Source: Candidatus Eisenbacteria bacterium
GTDB lineage: Bacteria > Eisenbacteria > RBG-16-71-46
Direction of reading: 5' to 3'
Length of the DNA stretch: 64,000 bases
Assembly (NCBI GenBank): GCA_020847735.1
Contig: JADLBL010000001.1
Span: 186,001-250,000 of the forward strand
Part shown: positions 30,373 through 39,077 of the stretch, in pieces
Layout: every line of letters starts with the position of its first letter
How positions within the stretch are numbered: the stretch's first letter is position 1
The notes under the pieces: model-generated
Told to the model about the DNA's origin: nothing
What the model saw: only the letters and a program-made list of their open reading frames with translations
The model's database searches: none
Program-made: the position numbers and the translations under genes

Positions 30373-32136
30373 GTGCTTCGCCCCATTCGCCGGCTTCCCG
30401 AGTCCACGGCTTCGCGCATCGCCGCGGGCGAGGTCATCGAACGGCCTCTCTCGGCACTGAAGGAGGTGCTCGAGAACGCGCTCGACGCGGGCGGACGCCG
30501 CATCGAGGTCCGCGTCGAAGGATCTCTGGACCGCGGGTTCGTCGTGGCCGACGACGGCGCGGGCATCGCCCCGGCCGAACTCGAACTGGCGCTCGAGCGG
30601 CATGCGACCAGCAAGCTGGGGACGATCGAGGACCTCGACCGGCTCGCGACGCTGGGATTCCGCGGCGAGGCGCTTCCGAGCATCGCCGCGGTCAGCCGGC
30701 TGCGCCTGGTCTCGCGTCTCCCCGACGCCGAAGCAGCCGCGTTCGTCGAGGTCGAGGGAGGGCGGGTGACGGGTCGCGGCGCGATCGCACGCTCGCCCGG
30801 CACGACGGTCGAAGTCCGGGACCTGTTCTTCAACACGCCTGCAAGGCGCAAGTTCCTCAACACCGCCGGCGGCGAGTTGCGTGCCGCGCTGCGGATGATC
30901 GAGGGTTACGCGCTGGCGCGTCCGGACGTCGGCCTGCGCATGCTGGTGGACGGCAAGGAGCGCTTCGAGTGGGGCGCGGTGGGCAGCCGGCGCGAGCGGG
31001 CGGCGCAGATCTGGGGCGCCCGGCACGCGGAGCAGCTCGTCGAGGCGCACGGCGAGCGTGCGGGAGTCTCGGTGTACGCGCTGCTGGGTCTGCCCGAGCA
31101 TGCCCGCTCGACCCGCGAGGGCCAGGTGTTCCTCGTCAACGGGCGCTGGATCCAGAACGCGGCGCTTTCCCAGGCGCTCCGGCACGCCTACGGGAACCTG
31201 CTGCCCGGAGGCCGATTTCCCGGCGCCATCCTGTGGGTGGAGGTTCCGGCGGAGCGGCTCGACGTGAACGTCCACCCGACCAAGCGCGAAGTGCGCTTCG
31301 CGGACGACGACGCGGTCTTCTCGCTCGTGGCCGCGACCTGCGCCCAGCCGCTCTCGAAGCTGTATCCGCCCTTCACGGTCGTGGCCGGTCGCGGCTCCGA
31401 GACGCCGCAGCCGGCCTGGGCGGAGCGCGTGCGGGAGACGCCGCCCGCCGACGAGTCCCAGCTCGGGCTCGGCCTGCCGGCGGGGGAGGCCGCCGCGGCC
31501 GCGGCCGCCTCCGCGAACGGACCCGCGGCGGCCGGGGCTCCCGAGCCCGAACTCTGGCAGCTCCACCGCACGTACATTCTCGCGCCGGTCCGTGGCGGAC
31601 TCGTCATCATCGATCAGCACGCGGCCCACGAACGCATTCTCTACGAACTGGCGCGCGCGAAGCTCGAGGGCCGCGAGGGCGCCGCGCAGCGGCTGCTGTT
31701 CCCGGCGCTCGTGGACCTGACGCACGCGCAATTCGAGATGCTGCTCGAGTCCGGCGAGCAGTTGCGTCTTCTCGGCTGGGATCTCTCGCCGCTCGGGCCC
31801 CCTTCGGTCGTCATCCAGGGCGTCCCCGCGGGGCTGCGGATCGAACATCCCGGGCTGCTTCTGCAGGATCTGCTCGACGGCGTCGCCGACGGCGCGCTTC
31901 CGCACCAGCATCACGGCGGACCGGCGCTGGCGCAGGACGATCTCATCGAACGGCTCGCCCGCTCGCACGCGTGCCATGCGGCGATCAAGGCGGGGGATCC
32001 GCTCTCGGTCGAGGACATGCGCTCCCTGGTGGACCAGCTGTTCGCCACGGAGCGGCCGCACGGCGACCCGCACGGCCGCCCGACGTTCGTGCGGATGGAA
32101 CTGGAGGATCTCCATCGTCGTTTCGGCAGGTCGTGA
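30373..32136 (+). CDS. mutL: DNA mismatch repair protein MutL
   Basis: 587 residues. The GHKL ATPase domain has EVLENALDAGG (Glu/Asn for Mg-ATP), VADDGAGIAP and HATSKLGTIEDL, then TLGFRGEALPSIA. The transducer domain has VEVRDLFFNTPARRKF and LDVNVHPTKREVRF. The linker (about 345-395) is Ala/Pro-rich, and the C-terminal dimerisation domain starts near IIDQHAAHERILYE. The QHAAHERILYE motif is usual; a DQHAxxExxxxE-type endonuclease motif may be present (DQHAAHERILYE), which suggests a nicking MutL of the MutH-less type. GTG 30373 has GGAGG 4 nt upstream. Its stop overlaps miaA. Confidence 0.95.
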   Translation: MLRPIRRLPESTASRIAAGEVIERPLSALKEVLENALDAGGRRIEVRVEGSLDRGFVVADDGAGIAPAELELALERHATSKLGTIEDLDRLATLGFRGEALPSIAAVSRLRLVSRLPDAEAAAFVEVEGGRVTGRGAIARSPGTTVEVRDLFFNTPARRKFLNTAGGELRAALRMIEGYALARPDVGLRMLVDGKERFEWGAVGSRRERAAQIWGARHAEQLVEAHGERAGVSVYALLGLPEHARSTREGQVFLVNGRWIQNAALSQALRHAYGNLLPGGRFPGAILWVEVPAERLDVNVHPTKREVRFADDDAVFSLVAATCAQPLSKLYPPFTVVAGRGSETPQPAWAERVRETPPADESQLGLGLPAGEAAAAAAASANGPAAAGAPEPELWQLHRTYILAPVRGGLVIIDQHAAHERILYELARAKLEGREGAAQRLLFPALVDLTHAQFEMLLESGEQLRLLGWDLSPLGPPSVVIQGVPAGLRIEHPGLLLQDLLDGVADGALPHQHHGGPALAQDDLIERLARSHACHAAIKAGDPLSVEDMRSLVDQLFATERPHGDPHGRPTFVRMELEDLHRRFGRS

Positions 32137-33086
32137 GCGCTTCGCAGCGCACGCTGGTCGCCGTGGTCGGCGCCACGGCGACGGGCAAGAGCGAACTCGG
32201 CGAGGCGCTGGCGCGGGCGCTGGGCGGCGAGATCGTGTGCGCCGACGCGAGGCAGGTGTTCGGCGAGCTGGAGCTGGGGACGGGCAAGCCCACGCCGGCC
32301 GAGCGCGCGGCCGCGCCGCACCACCTGTTCGACGCCCTGCGGCTCGAGCAGCGGCCGAGCGCCGGGTGGTACGCGCGCGCGGCCCGCGAGACCTGCGAGC
32401 GGCTGTTCGCGAGCGGCGTCCTTCCGGTGCTGGTGGGTGGCTCGGGGCTGTACCTGCGCGCGCTGCTCGAGGGTCTGCATCCCGAGCCGCCGCACGACCC
32501 CGGGGTGCGCGAGCGATTGCGGGCGGAACTGGAGCGCGCCGGGCCCGAGGTCCTGCACGCGCGGCTCGTGCGCGTGGATCCGGCGAGCGCGGCCCGGATC
32601 GCCCCGCGTGACCGCCAACGCGTCACGCGCGCGCTGGAAGTGTTCGAGGCCAGCGGACGCGCGTTGTCCGACTGGCATGCGGAGGCCTCCCGGGAGGCCC
32701 TGAACGCCGACGCTCGAGTGCTCGAGCTGACCTGCGAAGCGCGCCTTCTCGGCGGGCGCATCGAGCGCCGCACCGCGGCGATGTTCGAACAGGGGCTGGT
32801 CGAGGAAACACGCGGGCTCGAAGCCCGCGGTCGTGGCGAGGCGTTGCGCGCCCTGCGCGCGATCGGCTACGACGAGGCGCTGGAACTGCTCGCCGGCCGC
32901 CTCGATCGCGCGGCCGCCGAGGCGCGGACGAACCTGCGCACGAGGCAACTGGCCAAGCGCCAGCGCACCTGGTTCCGGCATCAGCTCGAGGCCGCCCGGC
33001 TCCCGGCGCGGGCGGTCTGGGATCGAACGGCGCTCGCCGAGGCGCTCACCGCGCTGCGGTTGACACCCCGACGAGGGCTCCCGTAG
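32133..33086 (+). CDS. miaA: tRNA dimethylallyltransferase
   Basis: 317 residues. Adds dimethylallyl to A37 of UNN-decoding tRNAs. P-loop VVGATATGKSELGEAL near the N-terminus, CADARQVFGELELGTGKPT (catalytic Asp; the usual DSRQVY is DARQVF here), VGGSGLYLRALLEGLHPEPP and later RQLAKRQRTWFRH. GTG 32133 overlaps the mutL stop (GTGA), the classical mutL-miaA pair. The -10 of the tRNA-Gly promoter overlaps its last codons. Confidence 0.95.
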   Translation: MSASQRTLVAVVGATATGKSELGEALARALGGEIVCADARQVFGELELGTGKPTPAERAAAPHHLFDALRLEQRPSAGWYARAARETCERLFASGVLPVLVGGSGLYLRALLEGLHPEPPHDPGVRERLRAELERAGPEVLHARLVRVDPASAARIAPRDRQRVTRALEVFEASGRALSDWHAEASREALNADARVLELTCEARLLGGRIERRTAAMFEQGLVEETRGLEARGRGEALRALRAIGYDEALELLAGRLDRAAAEARTNLRTRQLAKRQRTWFRHQLEAARLPARAVWDRTALAEALTALRLTPRRGLP

Positions 33087-33089
33087 CTT
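33060..33089 (+). promoter_or_regulatory. Promoter of tRNA-Gly
   Basis: TTGACA (33060-33065, full consensus), 18-nt spacer, TAGCTT (33084-33089). The expected start is near 33096, 23 nt before the mature tRNA. It lies inside the end of miaA. Confidence 0.72.
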
Positions 33090-33118
33090 GCGCGGTTGCC
33101 AGGCCACCCGACGGACAC

Positions 33119-33194
33119 GCGGGCATAGCTCAGTTGGTAGAGCGCGAGCTTCCCAAGCTTGAGGTCGCGGGTTCGAACCCCGTTGCCCGCTCCA
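33119..33194 (+). tRNA. tRNA-Gly (CCC anticodon)
   Basis: 76 nt including encoded CCA. Acceptor GCGGGCA/TGCCCGC, D-arm GCTC-AGTTGGTA-GAGC, anticodon arm CGAGC-TTCCCAA-GCTTG giving anticodon CCC, T-arm GCGGG-TTCGAAC-CCCGT, discriminator T. All stems pair. The der gene begins 72 nt downstream, probably on the same primary transcript. Confidence 0.97.
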
Positions 33195-33265
33195 GTAGTT
33201 GCGGCACGCGCGGCGCGCCGGCCCTGCGGGGCGGCGCGCCCTTTCCATGAACCCGGTTCCGAATC

Positions 33266-34576
33266 ATGTCCGCTCCCGTCGTCGCCATCATCGGCCGGCC
33301 GAACGTCGGCAAGTCCACGCTCTTCAACCGCATCATCGGGGAGCGCCGGGCGGTCGTGCACGACCGCCCCGGTGTGACGCGGGACCGCAACGCGGTGCGC
33401 GCGGAGTGGAGCGGCCGCTCGTTCGTGCTGGTGGACACCGGCGGCTTTCTGCCCACCGCCTCGGAGGGACGCGACGCGGAGGTCCGGCGACAGGCGGAGG
33501 CGGCGATCGGCCTTGCGCACGCGGTGATCTTCCTGGTGGACGCGCACACGGGCGTCACCGACCTCGACCAGGCGATCGCGACGCAGTTGCGCCGGACGAA
33601 CGCGCGCGCCCTGCTCGTCGTGAACAAGGTGGACGTCGCCGGCGACGCGATCGTGCACGACTTCCACCGACTGGGCCTGGGCGAGCCGCTGCCGGTCGCG
33701 GCCGAGGGCGGGCTCGGAATCGGCGATCTTCTCGACGCGGTTCTCGCCCTGCTGCCGGCCGAGCGGAGCGCGGAGGAGCAGCCGCAGGCGCGGGTCGCGA
33801 TCGTCGGCCGGCCCAACGTCGGCAAGTCGTCCATCGTGAACGCGCTGCTCGGCGAGGAACGCGTGCTGGTCGAGTCCACCGCCGGCACGACCGTGGACGC
33901 CATCGACACCGACTGGGTGACGCCGCACGGCCGCTTCACGCTCGTGGACACCGCCGGTATCCGGCGGCAGTCCCTGTTCGAGGATCAGGCGGAGTTCTAC
34001 GCCACCATGCGGGCGCTCAACGCGCTCGAACGCGCCGACGTGGCGTGCCTCGTCGTGGACGCCGTCGAGGGCTTCCAGAAGCAGGAGGCGCGGCTCGCGC
34101 ACCACGCGCTCGACGCGGGCTGTTCGCTGCTGGTCCTGTACAACAAGTGGGACCTGCTCGAAGGCCGCGAGCAGGCATGGAAGGACCTGTCCGCCGACCG
34201 GGCACGGCGGTTCCCGACCCTGGCCGACCTGCCGGCGCACCCGGTTTCGGCGACGGAAAGAATCCATCTCGCACGCCTGCCGGAGTACATTGCGCAGCGG
34301 GCCGAGGAGAACAACCGGCGGATCCCGACGGCGCAGCTCAACGAGTGGCTGGCGCTGGTGCAGAAGCGCCGGCAGGTTCCCAGCAACGCCTCGGGCCGCA
34401 GCCCGAAGATCTACTACCTGACGCAGACGGGGTCGGGACCGCCGACCTTCACGCTGTTCGTGAACGCACCCTCGCGCCTGAACGAGAACTATCGGCGCTA
34501 CCTGTGGGGGCAGTTCGTGGAGCACTTCGGTTTTCGCGGGACGCCGCTGCGGTTCAAGGTGAAGAAGAGCGAGTAA
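33266..34576 (+). CDS. der: Ribosome-associated GTPase Der (EngA)
   Basis: 436 residues with two GTPase domains in tandem, the mark of Der. Each has a GRPNVGKS P-loop (about residues 9 and 180), DTGGF or DTAGI switch II, and NKVD or NKWD base-recognition motifs. A C-terminal KH-like domain ends in RGTPLRFKVKKSE. Needed for 50S subunit assembly. No strong Shine-Dalgarno is seen before the ATG. plsY starts 1 nt after its stop. Confidence 0.97.
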   Translation: MSAPVVAIIGRPNVGKSTLFNRIIGERRAVVHDRPGVTRDRNAVRAEWSGRSFVLVDTGGFLPTASEGRDAEVRRQAEAAIGLAHAVIFLVDAHTGVTDLDQAIATQLRRTNARALLVVNKVDVAGDAIVHDFHRLGLGEPLPVAAEGGLGIGDLLDAVLALLPAERSAEEQPQARVAIVGRPNVGKSSIVNALLGEERVLVESTAGTTVDAIDTDWVTPHGRFTLVDTAGIRRQSLFEDQAEFYATMRALNALERADVACLVVDAVEGFQKQEARLAHHALDAGCSLLVLYNKWDLLEGREQAWKDLSADRARRFPTLADLPAHPVSATERIHLARLPEYIAQRAEENNRRIPTAQLNEWLALVQKRRQVPSNASGRSPKIYYLTQTGSGPPTFTLFVNAPSRLNENYRRYLWGQFVEHFGFRGTPLRFKVKKSE

Positions 34577-34577
34577 C

Positions 34578-35219
34578 GTGAACCCGATCCTCGCGCTGAC
34601 CGCGGCGTTGCTGATCGCCTACGGGGCGGGTTCGCTGCCCTTCGGGTTGTGGCTCGGGCGCTGGCTGCGTGGCGTGGACGTGCGCACGCTCGGCTCGGGG
34701 AATCTCGGCGCGACCAACGTGTACCGCTCCCTCGGGGCGCCGATCGGCATCGCCACGCTCGTCCTCGACATGGCCAAGGGCGCCCTGCCGGTCGGGCTGC
34801 TGCCGCACTCGCCGCTCGGCGCGGCCTTCCCGGGCGGGCCCGAGTGGTGCGCCATCGCGGCGGCGTTCGCCGCGGTCGCCGGCCACGTCTGGACCTTCCT
34901 CGCGGGCTTTCGCGGCGGCAAGGGCGTGGCGACCTCGGCCGGGGTGGCGCTGGCGCTTTCACCTCCCTCGTTCGGCGTGTTCGCGGCGGTGTTCCTGGCC
35001 ACGCTGCTGCTGACCCGGTACGTTTCGCTGGGCTCGATGCTGGGCGCGGTGGCTTTCGCCATCGCCCTGGCGCGCTTTCTTCCCGCCGGCCCCGCCAGCC
35101 CGACGTTCGCCGTGGGCGCGCTGCTCGCTCTGCTGGTGATCGCGCGGCACAAGGACAACATCGCCCGGCTCGCGAAGGGCGAGGAACGGCGATTCCAATT
35201 CACGCGGGGGCGCTCTTGA
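34578..35219 (+). CDS. plsY: Acyl-phosphate:glycerol-3-phosphate acyltransferase PlsY
   Basis: 213 residues, five hydrophobic segments. Motifs are GSGNLGATNVYR (about 40-51), AGHVWTFLAGFRGGKGVATSAG and ARHKDNIARLAKGEE, the three conserved cytosolic loops. It makes lysophosphatidate from acyl-phosphate at the inner membrane. GTG start, 1 nt after der. Its stop overlaps the gpsA TTG, which makes glycerol-3-phosphate, its substrate. plsC is at 9416. Confidence 0.95.
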   Translation: MNPILALTAALLIAYGAGSLPFGLWLGRWLRGVDVRTLGSGNLGATNVYRSLGAPIGIATLVLDMAKGALPVGLLPHSPLGAAFPGGPEWCAIAAAFAAVAGHVWTFLAGFRGGKGVATSAGVALALSPPSFGVFAAVFLATLLLTRYVSLGSMLGAVAFAIALARFLPAGPASPTFAVGALLALLVIARHKDNIARLAKGEERRFQFTRGRS

Positions 35220-36205
35220 GTTCGGTCGCGGTGCTCGGCGCGGGCTCGTGGGGCACGACGCTCGCCATTCACCTCGCGAACCTCGGACACGAAGTTCGGA
35301 TCTGGGGCAACGATCGGGGCGAACTGGTCGCGCTCGATCGGGACCGCGAGAATCGTAAGTTTCTCTCTGGCATCCCGCTGCCGTCCGGCATTAAGGTGCA
35401 ACCGGAGCTGGATCGGGCGCTCGAGGGCTCCGACTTCCACTTCTTCGTCGTGCCTTCGCAGGCGACGCGCGAGGTCGCGGCCGCGGTTCGCGAACGTGTC
35501 GCGGGCGGCGTGGCCGTGTGCGCGAGCAAGGGGCTCGAACTGGGCACGCTGCAGCGTCTGTCCGTCGTGCTCTCGGAGACGCTGGGCGATGGGGCGCCGG
35601 TCGCCTTCACGGGCCCCAGTCACGCCGAGGAAGTGGCGACGGGCATCCCGACCTCGATCGTGGCGGCATGCGCCGACGAGGCGCGGGCGAAGGCGGTTCA
35701 GGTGCTTTGCTCCTCGCAGCGACTGCGGGTGTACACGAACGACGACGTGACGGGCTGTGAGTACGGCGGCGCGCTCAAGAACGTGATCGCCATCGCGGCC
35801 GGGATCTGTGACGGACTCGGATACGGAGACAACACGAAGGGCGCCCTGCTGACGCGGGGACTCGCCGAGATCAGCCGGCTCGGGGTCGCCCTGGGCGGCA
35901 AGCGCGAAACGTTCTTCGGCCTGACGGGCATGGGAGATCTCATCGCCACCGCGATGAGCCGCCACAGCCGCAACCGGCACGTCGGCGAGCGGCTGGGGAA
36001 GGGCGAAACTCTGGAGCAGGTGCTGGGGGCCATGGTGATGGTGGCCGAAGGAGTGACCACGGCTCGTGCCGCGCGGGACCTGGGTAGGCGGCACGGCGTG
36101 GAGATGCCGATCACGGAGCAGGTGTGCGCCATCCTCCTCGAGGGCCGGGAGCCCCGGGAAGCGATGCTGGCACTGATGACGCGGGACCTGAAGCGCGAGA
36201 ACTGA
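35216..36205 (+). CDS. gpsA: Glycerol-3-phosphate dehydrogenase [NAD(P)+]
   Basis: 329 residues. Reduces dihydroxyacetone phosphate to glycerol-3-phosphate. VAVLGAGSWGTTLA is the dinucleotide-binding motif, SKGLELGTL and EYGGALKNVIAIAAGICDGL contain the catalytic lysine region, and FFGLTGMGDLIATAMSRHSRNRHVG is typical. The start is TTG 35216, overlapping the plsY stop (TTGA); no ATG gives the Rossmann N-terminus. der-plsY-gpsA forms one unit. Confidence 0.96.
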   Translation: MSSVAVLGAGSWGTTLAIHLANLGHEVRIWGNDRGELVALDRDRENRKFLSGIPLPSGIKVQPELDRALEGSDFHFFVVPSQATREVAAAVRERVAGGVAVCASKGLELGTLQRLSVVLSETLGDGAPVAFTGPSHAEEVATGIPTSIVAACADEARAKAVQVLCSSQRLRVYTNDDVTGCEYGGALKNVIAIAAGICDGLGYGDNTKGALLTRGLAEISRLGVALGGKRETFFGLTGMGDLIATAMSRHSRNRHVGERLGKGETLEQVLGAMVMVAEGVTTARAARDLGRRHGVEMPITEQVCAILLEGREPREAMLALMTRDLKREN

Positions 36206-36228
36206 GCGCGCCGGGCGAGGAGGCGACC

Positions 36229-36633
36229 GTGGGTGTCCGCAGGCCGGAAACCGACGCCGACAGCAAGCTGTACCGTTCGATCAGCGAAGTGAGCGAGATG
36301 CTGGACGTGAAGCCGCACGTGCTGCGCTACTGGGAGACCCAGTTCAGCATGCTGCGGCCGAAGAAGAACCGCGCGGGCAACCGCATGTACCGGCCCGACG
36401 AGGTGAAGCTGCTGCTGCGCATTCGCGAACTGCTCTACGGCAAGCGATTCACGATCGCGGGCGCGCGTCGCACGCTGCTGGCCGAACGACGCGAGGAATC
36501 CCCGCAGGGGGAGCTGGAGTTCGCCGAAGCCGAGCGCCGCATGCTGCTGTTCGAGGTGAAGGAGGGCCTGCGCGATCTGGTCACGCGCCTGCGCACGCGC
36601 GGAGGCGAGCTCCAGGGGAGCGGGACGCGCTGA
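36229..36633 (+). CDS. MerR-type transcriptional regulator
   Basis: 134 residues. A single winged-helix MerR domain at about 14-85: LYRSISEVSEMLDVKPHVLRYWETQF and NRMYRPDEVKLLLRIRELLYG. The C-terminal part is a charged helix without cysteines or a known effector domain. Such short MerR proteins near gpsA occur in several phyla, and their targets are mostly unknown. GTG 36229 follows GAGGAGG by 6 nt. It is 23 nt after gpsA and may share its transcript. Confidence 0.85.
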   Translation: MGVRRPETDADSKLYRSISEVSEMLDVKPHVLRYWETQFSMLRPKKNRAGNRMYRPDEVKLLLRIRELLYGKRFTIAGARRTLLAERREESPQGELEFAEAERRMLLFEVKEGLRDLVTRLRTRGGELQGSGTR

Positions 36634-36663
36634 AGGCGCCGATCCCATCCTCGTCGCGCCCTG

Positions 36664-36692
36664 TTGCGAAACGCCGCCGGTGCCGGTACATT
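36664..36692 (+). promoter_or_regulatory. Promoter of tRNA-Pro (GGG)
   Basis: TTGCGA (36664-36669), 17-nt spacer, TACATT (36687-36692). The start should be near 36699, 24 nt before the tRNA, the same geometry as the tRNA-Gly promoter. Confidence 0.66.
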
Positions 36693-36722
36693 GCCCGCCG
36701 CTTTTCCCTCGAGGCTCACGGT

Positions 36723-36799
36723 CGGGGCGTAGCGCAGCCCGGTAGCGCACCTGCATGGGGTGCAGGGGGTCGCTGGTTCGAATCCAGTCGCCCCGACCA
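36723..36799 (+). tRNA. tRNA-Pro (GGG anticodon)
   Basis: 77 nt including CCA. Acceptor CGGGGCG/CGCCCCG, D-arm GCGC-AGCCCGGTA-GCGC, anticodon arm CCTGC-ATGGGGT-GCAGG with anticodon GGG, T-arm GCTGG-TTCGAAT-CCAGT, discriminator A. All stems pair. The acyltransferase gene begins 23 nt downstream and probably uses the tRNA promoter. Confidence 0.97.
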
Positions 36800-36821
36800 C
36801 ATCTTTCGAGCTCCCGCCCGC

Positions 36822-37619
36822 ATGTTCACCGTCCTGGGCTTTCGCCTGGCCGCCTCGCTGGCGCGCCTGCTGCCGAATCCGCTGTCCGAGGGTCTCGCCG
36901 TCGCGACGGCACGCCTCGCCTTCGACTGCCGGGTGCCGGCGAGGGCGGCGCTCGAGGCGAATCTCGCGCGCCTGCTGCCCTCGTTGCCGCGCGCGCGCCG
37001 GGCGCGGCTCGCACGACGCGCGTTCGAGAACTTCGCCCGGTCCTTCGCCACCTTCCTGGGCCACGGTCGCCGGCCGGGACGCCTGCGCGTCGTGGGCGCG
37101 CGGAATCTCGCCGCGGCGCGCTCCAGCGGCCGCGGGGTGATCGTCCTGTCGGCGCACCTCGGCAATTGGGAACGCGGAGCGGCCGAACTGGCGGCGCTGG
37201 GCATCCCGATCCATCTCGCCGCGCGCCCGCAGCGGCACGCCCGCCTGGAGGCGTTGTTCTCCGCACGCCGCGCCGCCGCGGGCGTCGGCCTCCTGCCCGC
37301 GGGAACCCTCCTCTCGTCGGCCAGCGGCGCGCTGAGGCGAGCGGAATGGGTGGCGCTCATGGCGGACCGCGGCACTTCGGGAACCGGGAGCGGCTCCGTG
37401 TGCGCGTGGGCGGCGGCGCTCGCCCGGCGAACCGGCGCCCTGCTCCTGCCCGCGATCCTCGTCCTCGAGCCGGGCGGCGGCCATCGGCTCGTCGTCGAGG
37501 CGCCGATCGAGGCGGGGGAATGCCGCGACGGCCAGTTCCGCCGGACGATGCGCCGCTGGCTCGAACGCTGGCCCGACCAGTGGGCCGCGTTCGAGCCGCT
37601 TCCGGGGGGACTGGCGTGA
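36822..37619 (+). CDS. LpxL/HtrB-family lysophospholipid or lipid A acyltransferase
   Basis: 265 residues. The HX4E motif of the family is SAHLGNWERG (near residue 112). The region WVALMADRGTSGTGS takes the place of the usual D-Q/R motif. The N-terminus is hydrophobic-amphipathic, fitting inner-membrane association. It probably adds a secondary acyl chain to lipid A or a related glycolipid; the acceptor is not known. It starts 23 nt after tRNA-Pro and precedes a glycosyltransferase by 25 nt. Confidence 0.85.
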   Translation: MFTVLGFRLAASLARLLPNPLSEGLAVATARLAFDCRVPARAALEANLARLLPSLPRARRARLARRAFENFARSFATFLGHGRRPGRLRVVGARNLAAARSSGRGVIVLSAHLGNWERGAAELAALGIPIHLAARPQRHARLEALFSARRAAAGVGLLPAGTLLSSASGALRRAEWVALMADRGTSGTGSGSVCAWAAALARRTGALLLPAILVLEPGGGHRLVVEAPIEAGECRDGQFRRTMRRWLERWPDQWAAFEPLPGGLA

Positions 37620-37644
37620 GCGTCGCACGCCGCGGAGGCCCGCC

Positions 37645-38331
37645 GTGTCGCTGAGGGTCGCGGCGCTCGTCCCGGCCTACCAGGCCGCGGCCCACCTGGG
37701 CGAAGTGCTGCTCGGACTGGCGGCGCTCCCCATTCGTCCGCATGTCCTCGTGGTGGACGACGGCTCGCGCGACGCGACTTCCGAGGTCGCGCGGCAGTTC
37801 GGTGCGCAGGTGCACGCTTTCGCGGCGAACCGGGGCAAGGGCCACGCGCTGCTCGCCGGGTTCCAGCGGTTGCGCGAGTTCGACGCCGTGGTGACGCTCG
37901 ACGCCGACGGCCAGCACCCGCCCGGGTGCCTGCCCGCGTTCGTCGCCGCGGCCGAGGACGGCGCGGACCTCGTCCTGGGCCGCCGGGCGATCTCGTCCGA
38001 CATGCCGCCGCTTCGCCGTTTCGCCAACCGGTTCAGCAGCGGATGGTGCAGTGCCATCGCCGGCCAGCCCATCCGCGACAGTCAGTGCGGCTACCGGCTC
38101 TATCGCCGTGAAGTGATCGAGCGCACGCCGGTTCGCGCGAGTCGCTACGAGGTCGAGACCGAAATGGCGGTGCGGGCGGCGCAGCGGGGATTCCGGGTCG
38201 GCGAAGTCGAGATCCCGACGGTCTACGGCGACGAGACCAGCCACCTCAGCCTCACGCGGGACGTCCCGCGCATCGTCGGCATGATGCTTCGACTATCTTT
38301 CGAGCGGTTGGCGTCGGGGAGGAGACGTTGA
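37645..38331 (+). CDS. GT2 glycosyltransferase (polyprenyl-phosphate sugar transferase-like)
   Basis: 228 residues. VAALVPAYQAAAHLGEVL, VLVVDDGSRDAT and VTLDADGQHPPG (DXD-type) are standard GT2 motifs. SQCGYRLYRREVIE and YEVETEMAVRAAQRGFRVGEVEIPTVYGDE match the DPM1/polyprenol-phosphate mannosyltransferase-like group. No membrane anchor is evident except weakly at the C-terminus. GTG 37645 has GGAGG 6 nt upstream. The stop overlaps the surE ATG by one base. Confidence 0.88.
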   Translation: MSLRVAALVPAYQAAAHLGEVLLGLAALPIRPHVLVVDDGSRDATSEVARQFGAQVHAFAANRGKGHALLAGFQRLREFDAVVTLDADGQHPPGCLPAFVAAAEDGADLVLGRRAISSDMPPLRRFANRFSSGWCSAIAGQPIRDSQCGYRLYRREVIERTPVRASRYEVETEMAVRAAQRGFRVGEVEIPTVYGDETSHLSLTRDVPRIVGMMLRLSFERLASGRRR

Positions 38332-39077
38332 TGCACATCCTGGTGACGAACGACGACGGCATCGCATCCCCGGCACTGAAGCAGCTGCGCGAACACCTCC
38401 GGCCGTTCGGCAAGGTGACCATCATCGCGCCGGACCGCAACCAGAGCGCGACCTCGCAGTCGCTCACGCTGCACCGCCCGCTGCGGATCCAGGAGTTCGA
38501 GCCGGACGTCTACTGCGTGGACGGCACGCCCACCGACTGCGTGCTGATCGCGTTCCACGGCATGCTCGTGGAGCGCCCGGATTTCGTAATCTCCGGCATC
38601 AACCAGGGCCCGAACATGGGCGAGGACGTCTATTACTCCGGCACCGTGGCGGCCGCCCTCGAAGGCGTGATGCAGGGCGTCCCCGCGATCGCCGCGTCGC
38701 TGGCGACGCGCAGGCCCAGCGACTTCACCGAGCCGGCCGCGTGCCTCGGCCGGATCTTGCGGCAGGTGCTCGCGCAGGACGTGCCGCCTCGTATGCTGCT
38801 CAACGTGAACTTTCCAGGCCTGCCCGCCTCCGAGGTGCGCGGAGTGCTGCTCACCCGGCTCGGCACCCGGGTCTACCACGACACGCTGGTCAGGAAGGTG
38901 GACCCGAGGGGCAAGGATTATTACTGGATCGGCGGGGAGGACCCGCAGTGGAAGCCCGAGCCGGGCACGGATTACCACGCCGTGCACCATGGCCATGTCT
39001 CCGTCACCCCGATGCGGCTCGATCGCACCGACGGCGATGCCATCGATCGAATGGGCGGCTGGTCACTGACCCCGTGA
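38331..39077 (+). CDS. surE: 5'/3'-nucleotidase SurE
   Basis: 248 residues. MHILVTNDDGIAS starts the protein with the metal-binding Asp pair. APDRNQSATSQSLTL, DGTPTDCVLIAFHG and SGINQGPNMGEDVYYSGTVAAA are standard SurE motifs. It dephosphorylates nucleoside monophosphates. ATG 38331 is preferred to TTG 38328 because GGAGGAG (38318-38324) is 6 nt away. Its stop overlaps the pcm GTG, the common surE-pcm pair. Confidence 0.96.
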   Translation: MHILVTNDDGIASPALKQLREHLRPFGKVTIIAPDRNQSATSQSLTLHRPLRIQEFEPDVYCVDGTPTDCVLIAFHGMLVERPDFVISGINQGPNMGEDVYYSGTVAAALEGVMQGVPAIAASLATRRPSDFTEPAACLGRILRQVLAQDVPPRMLLNVNFPGLPASEVRGVLLTRLGTRVYHDTLVRKVDPRGKDYYWIGGEDPQWKPEPGTDYHAVHHGHVSVTPMRLDRTDGDAIDRMGGWSLTP

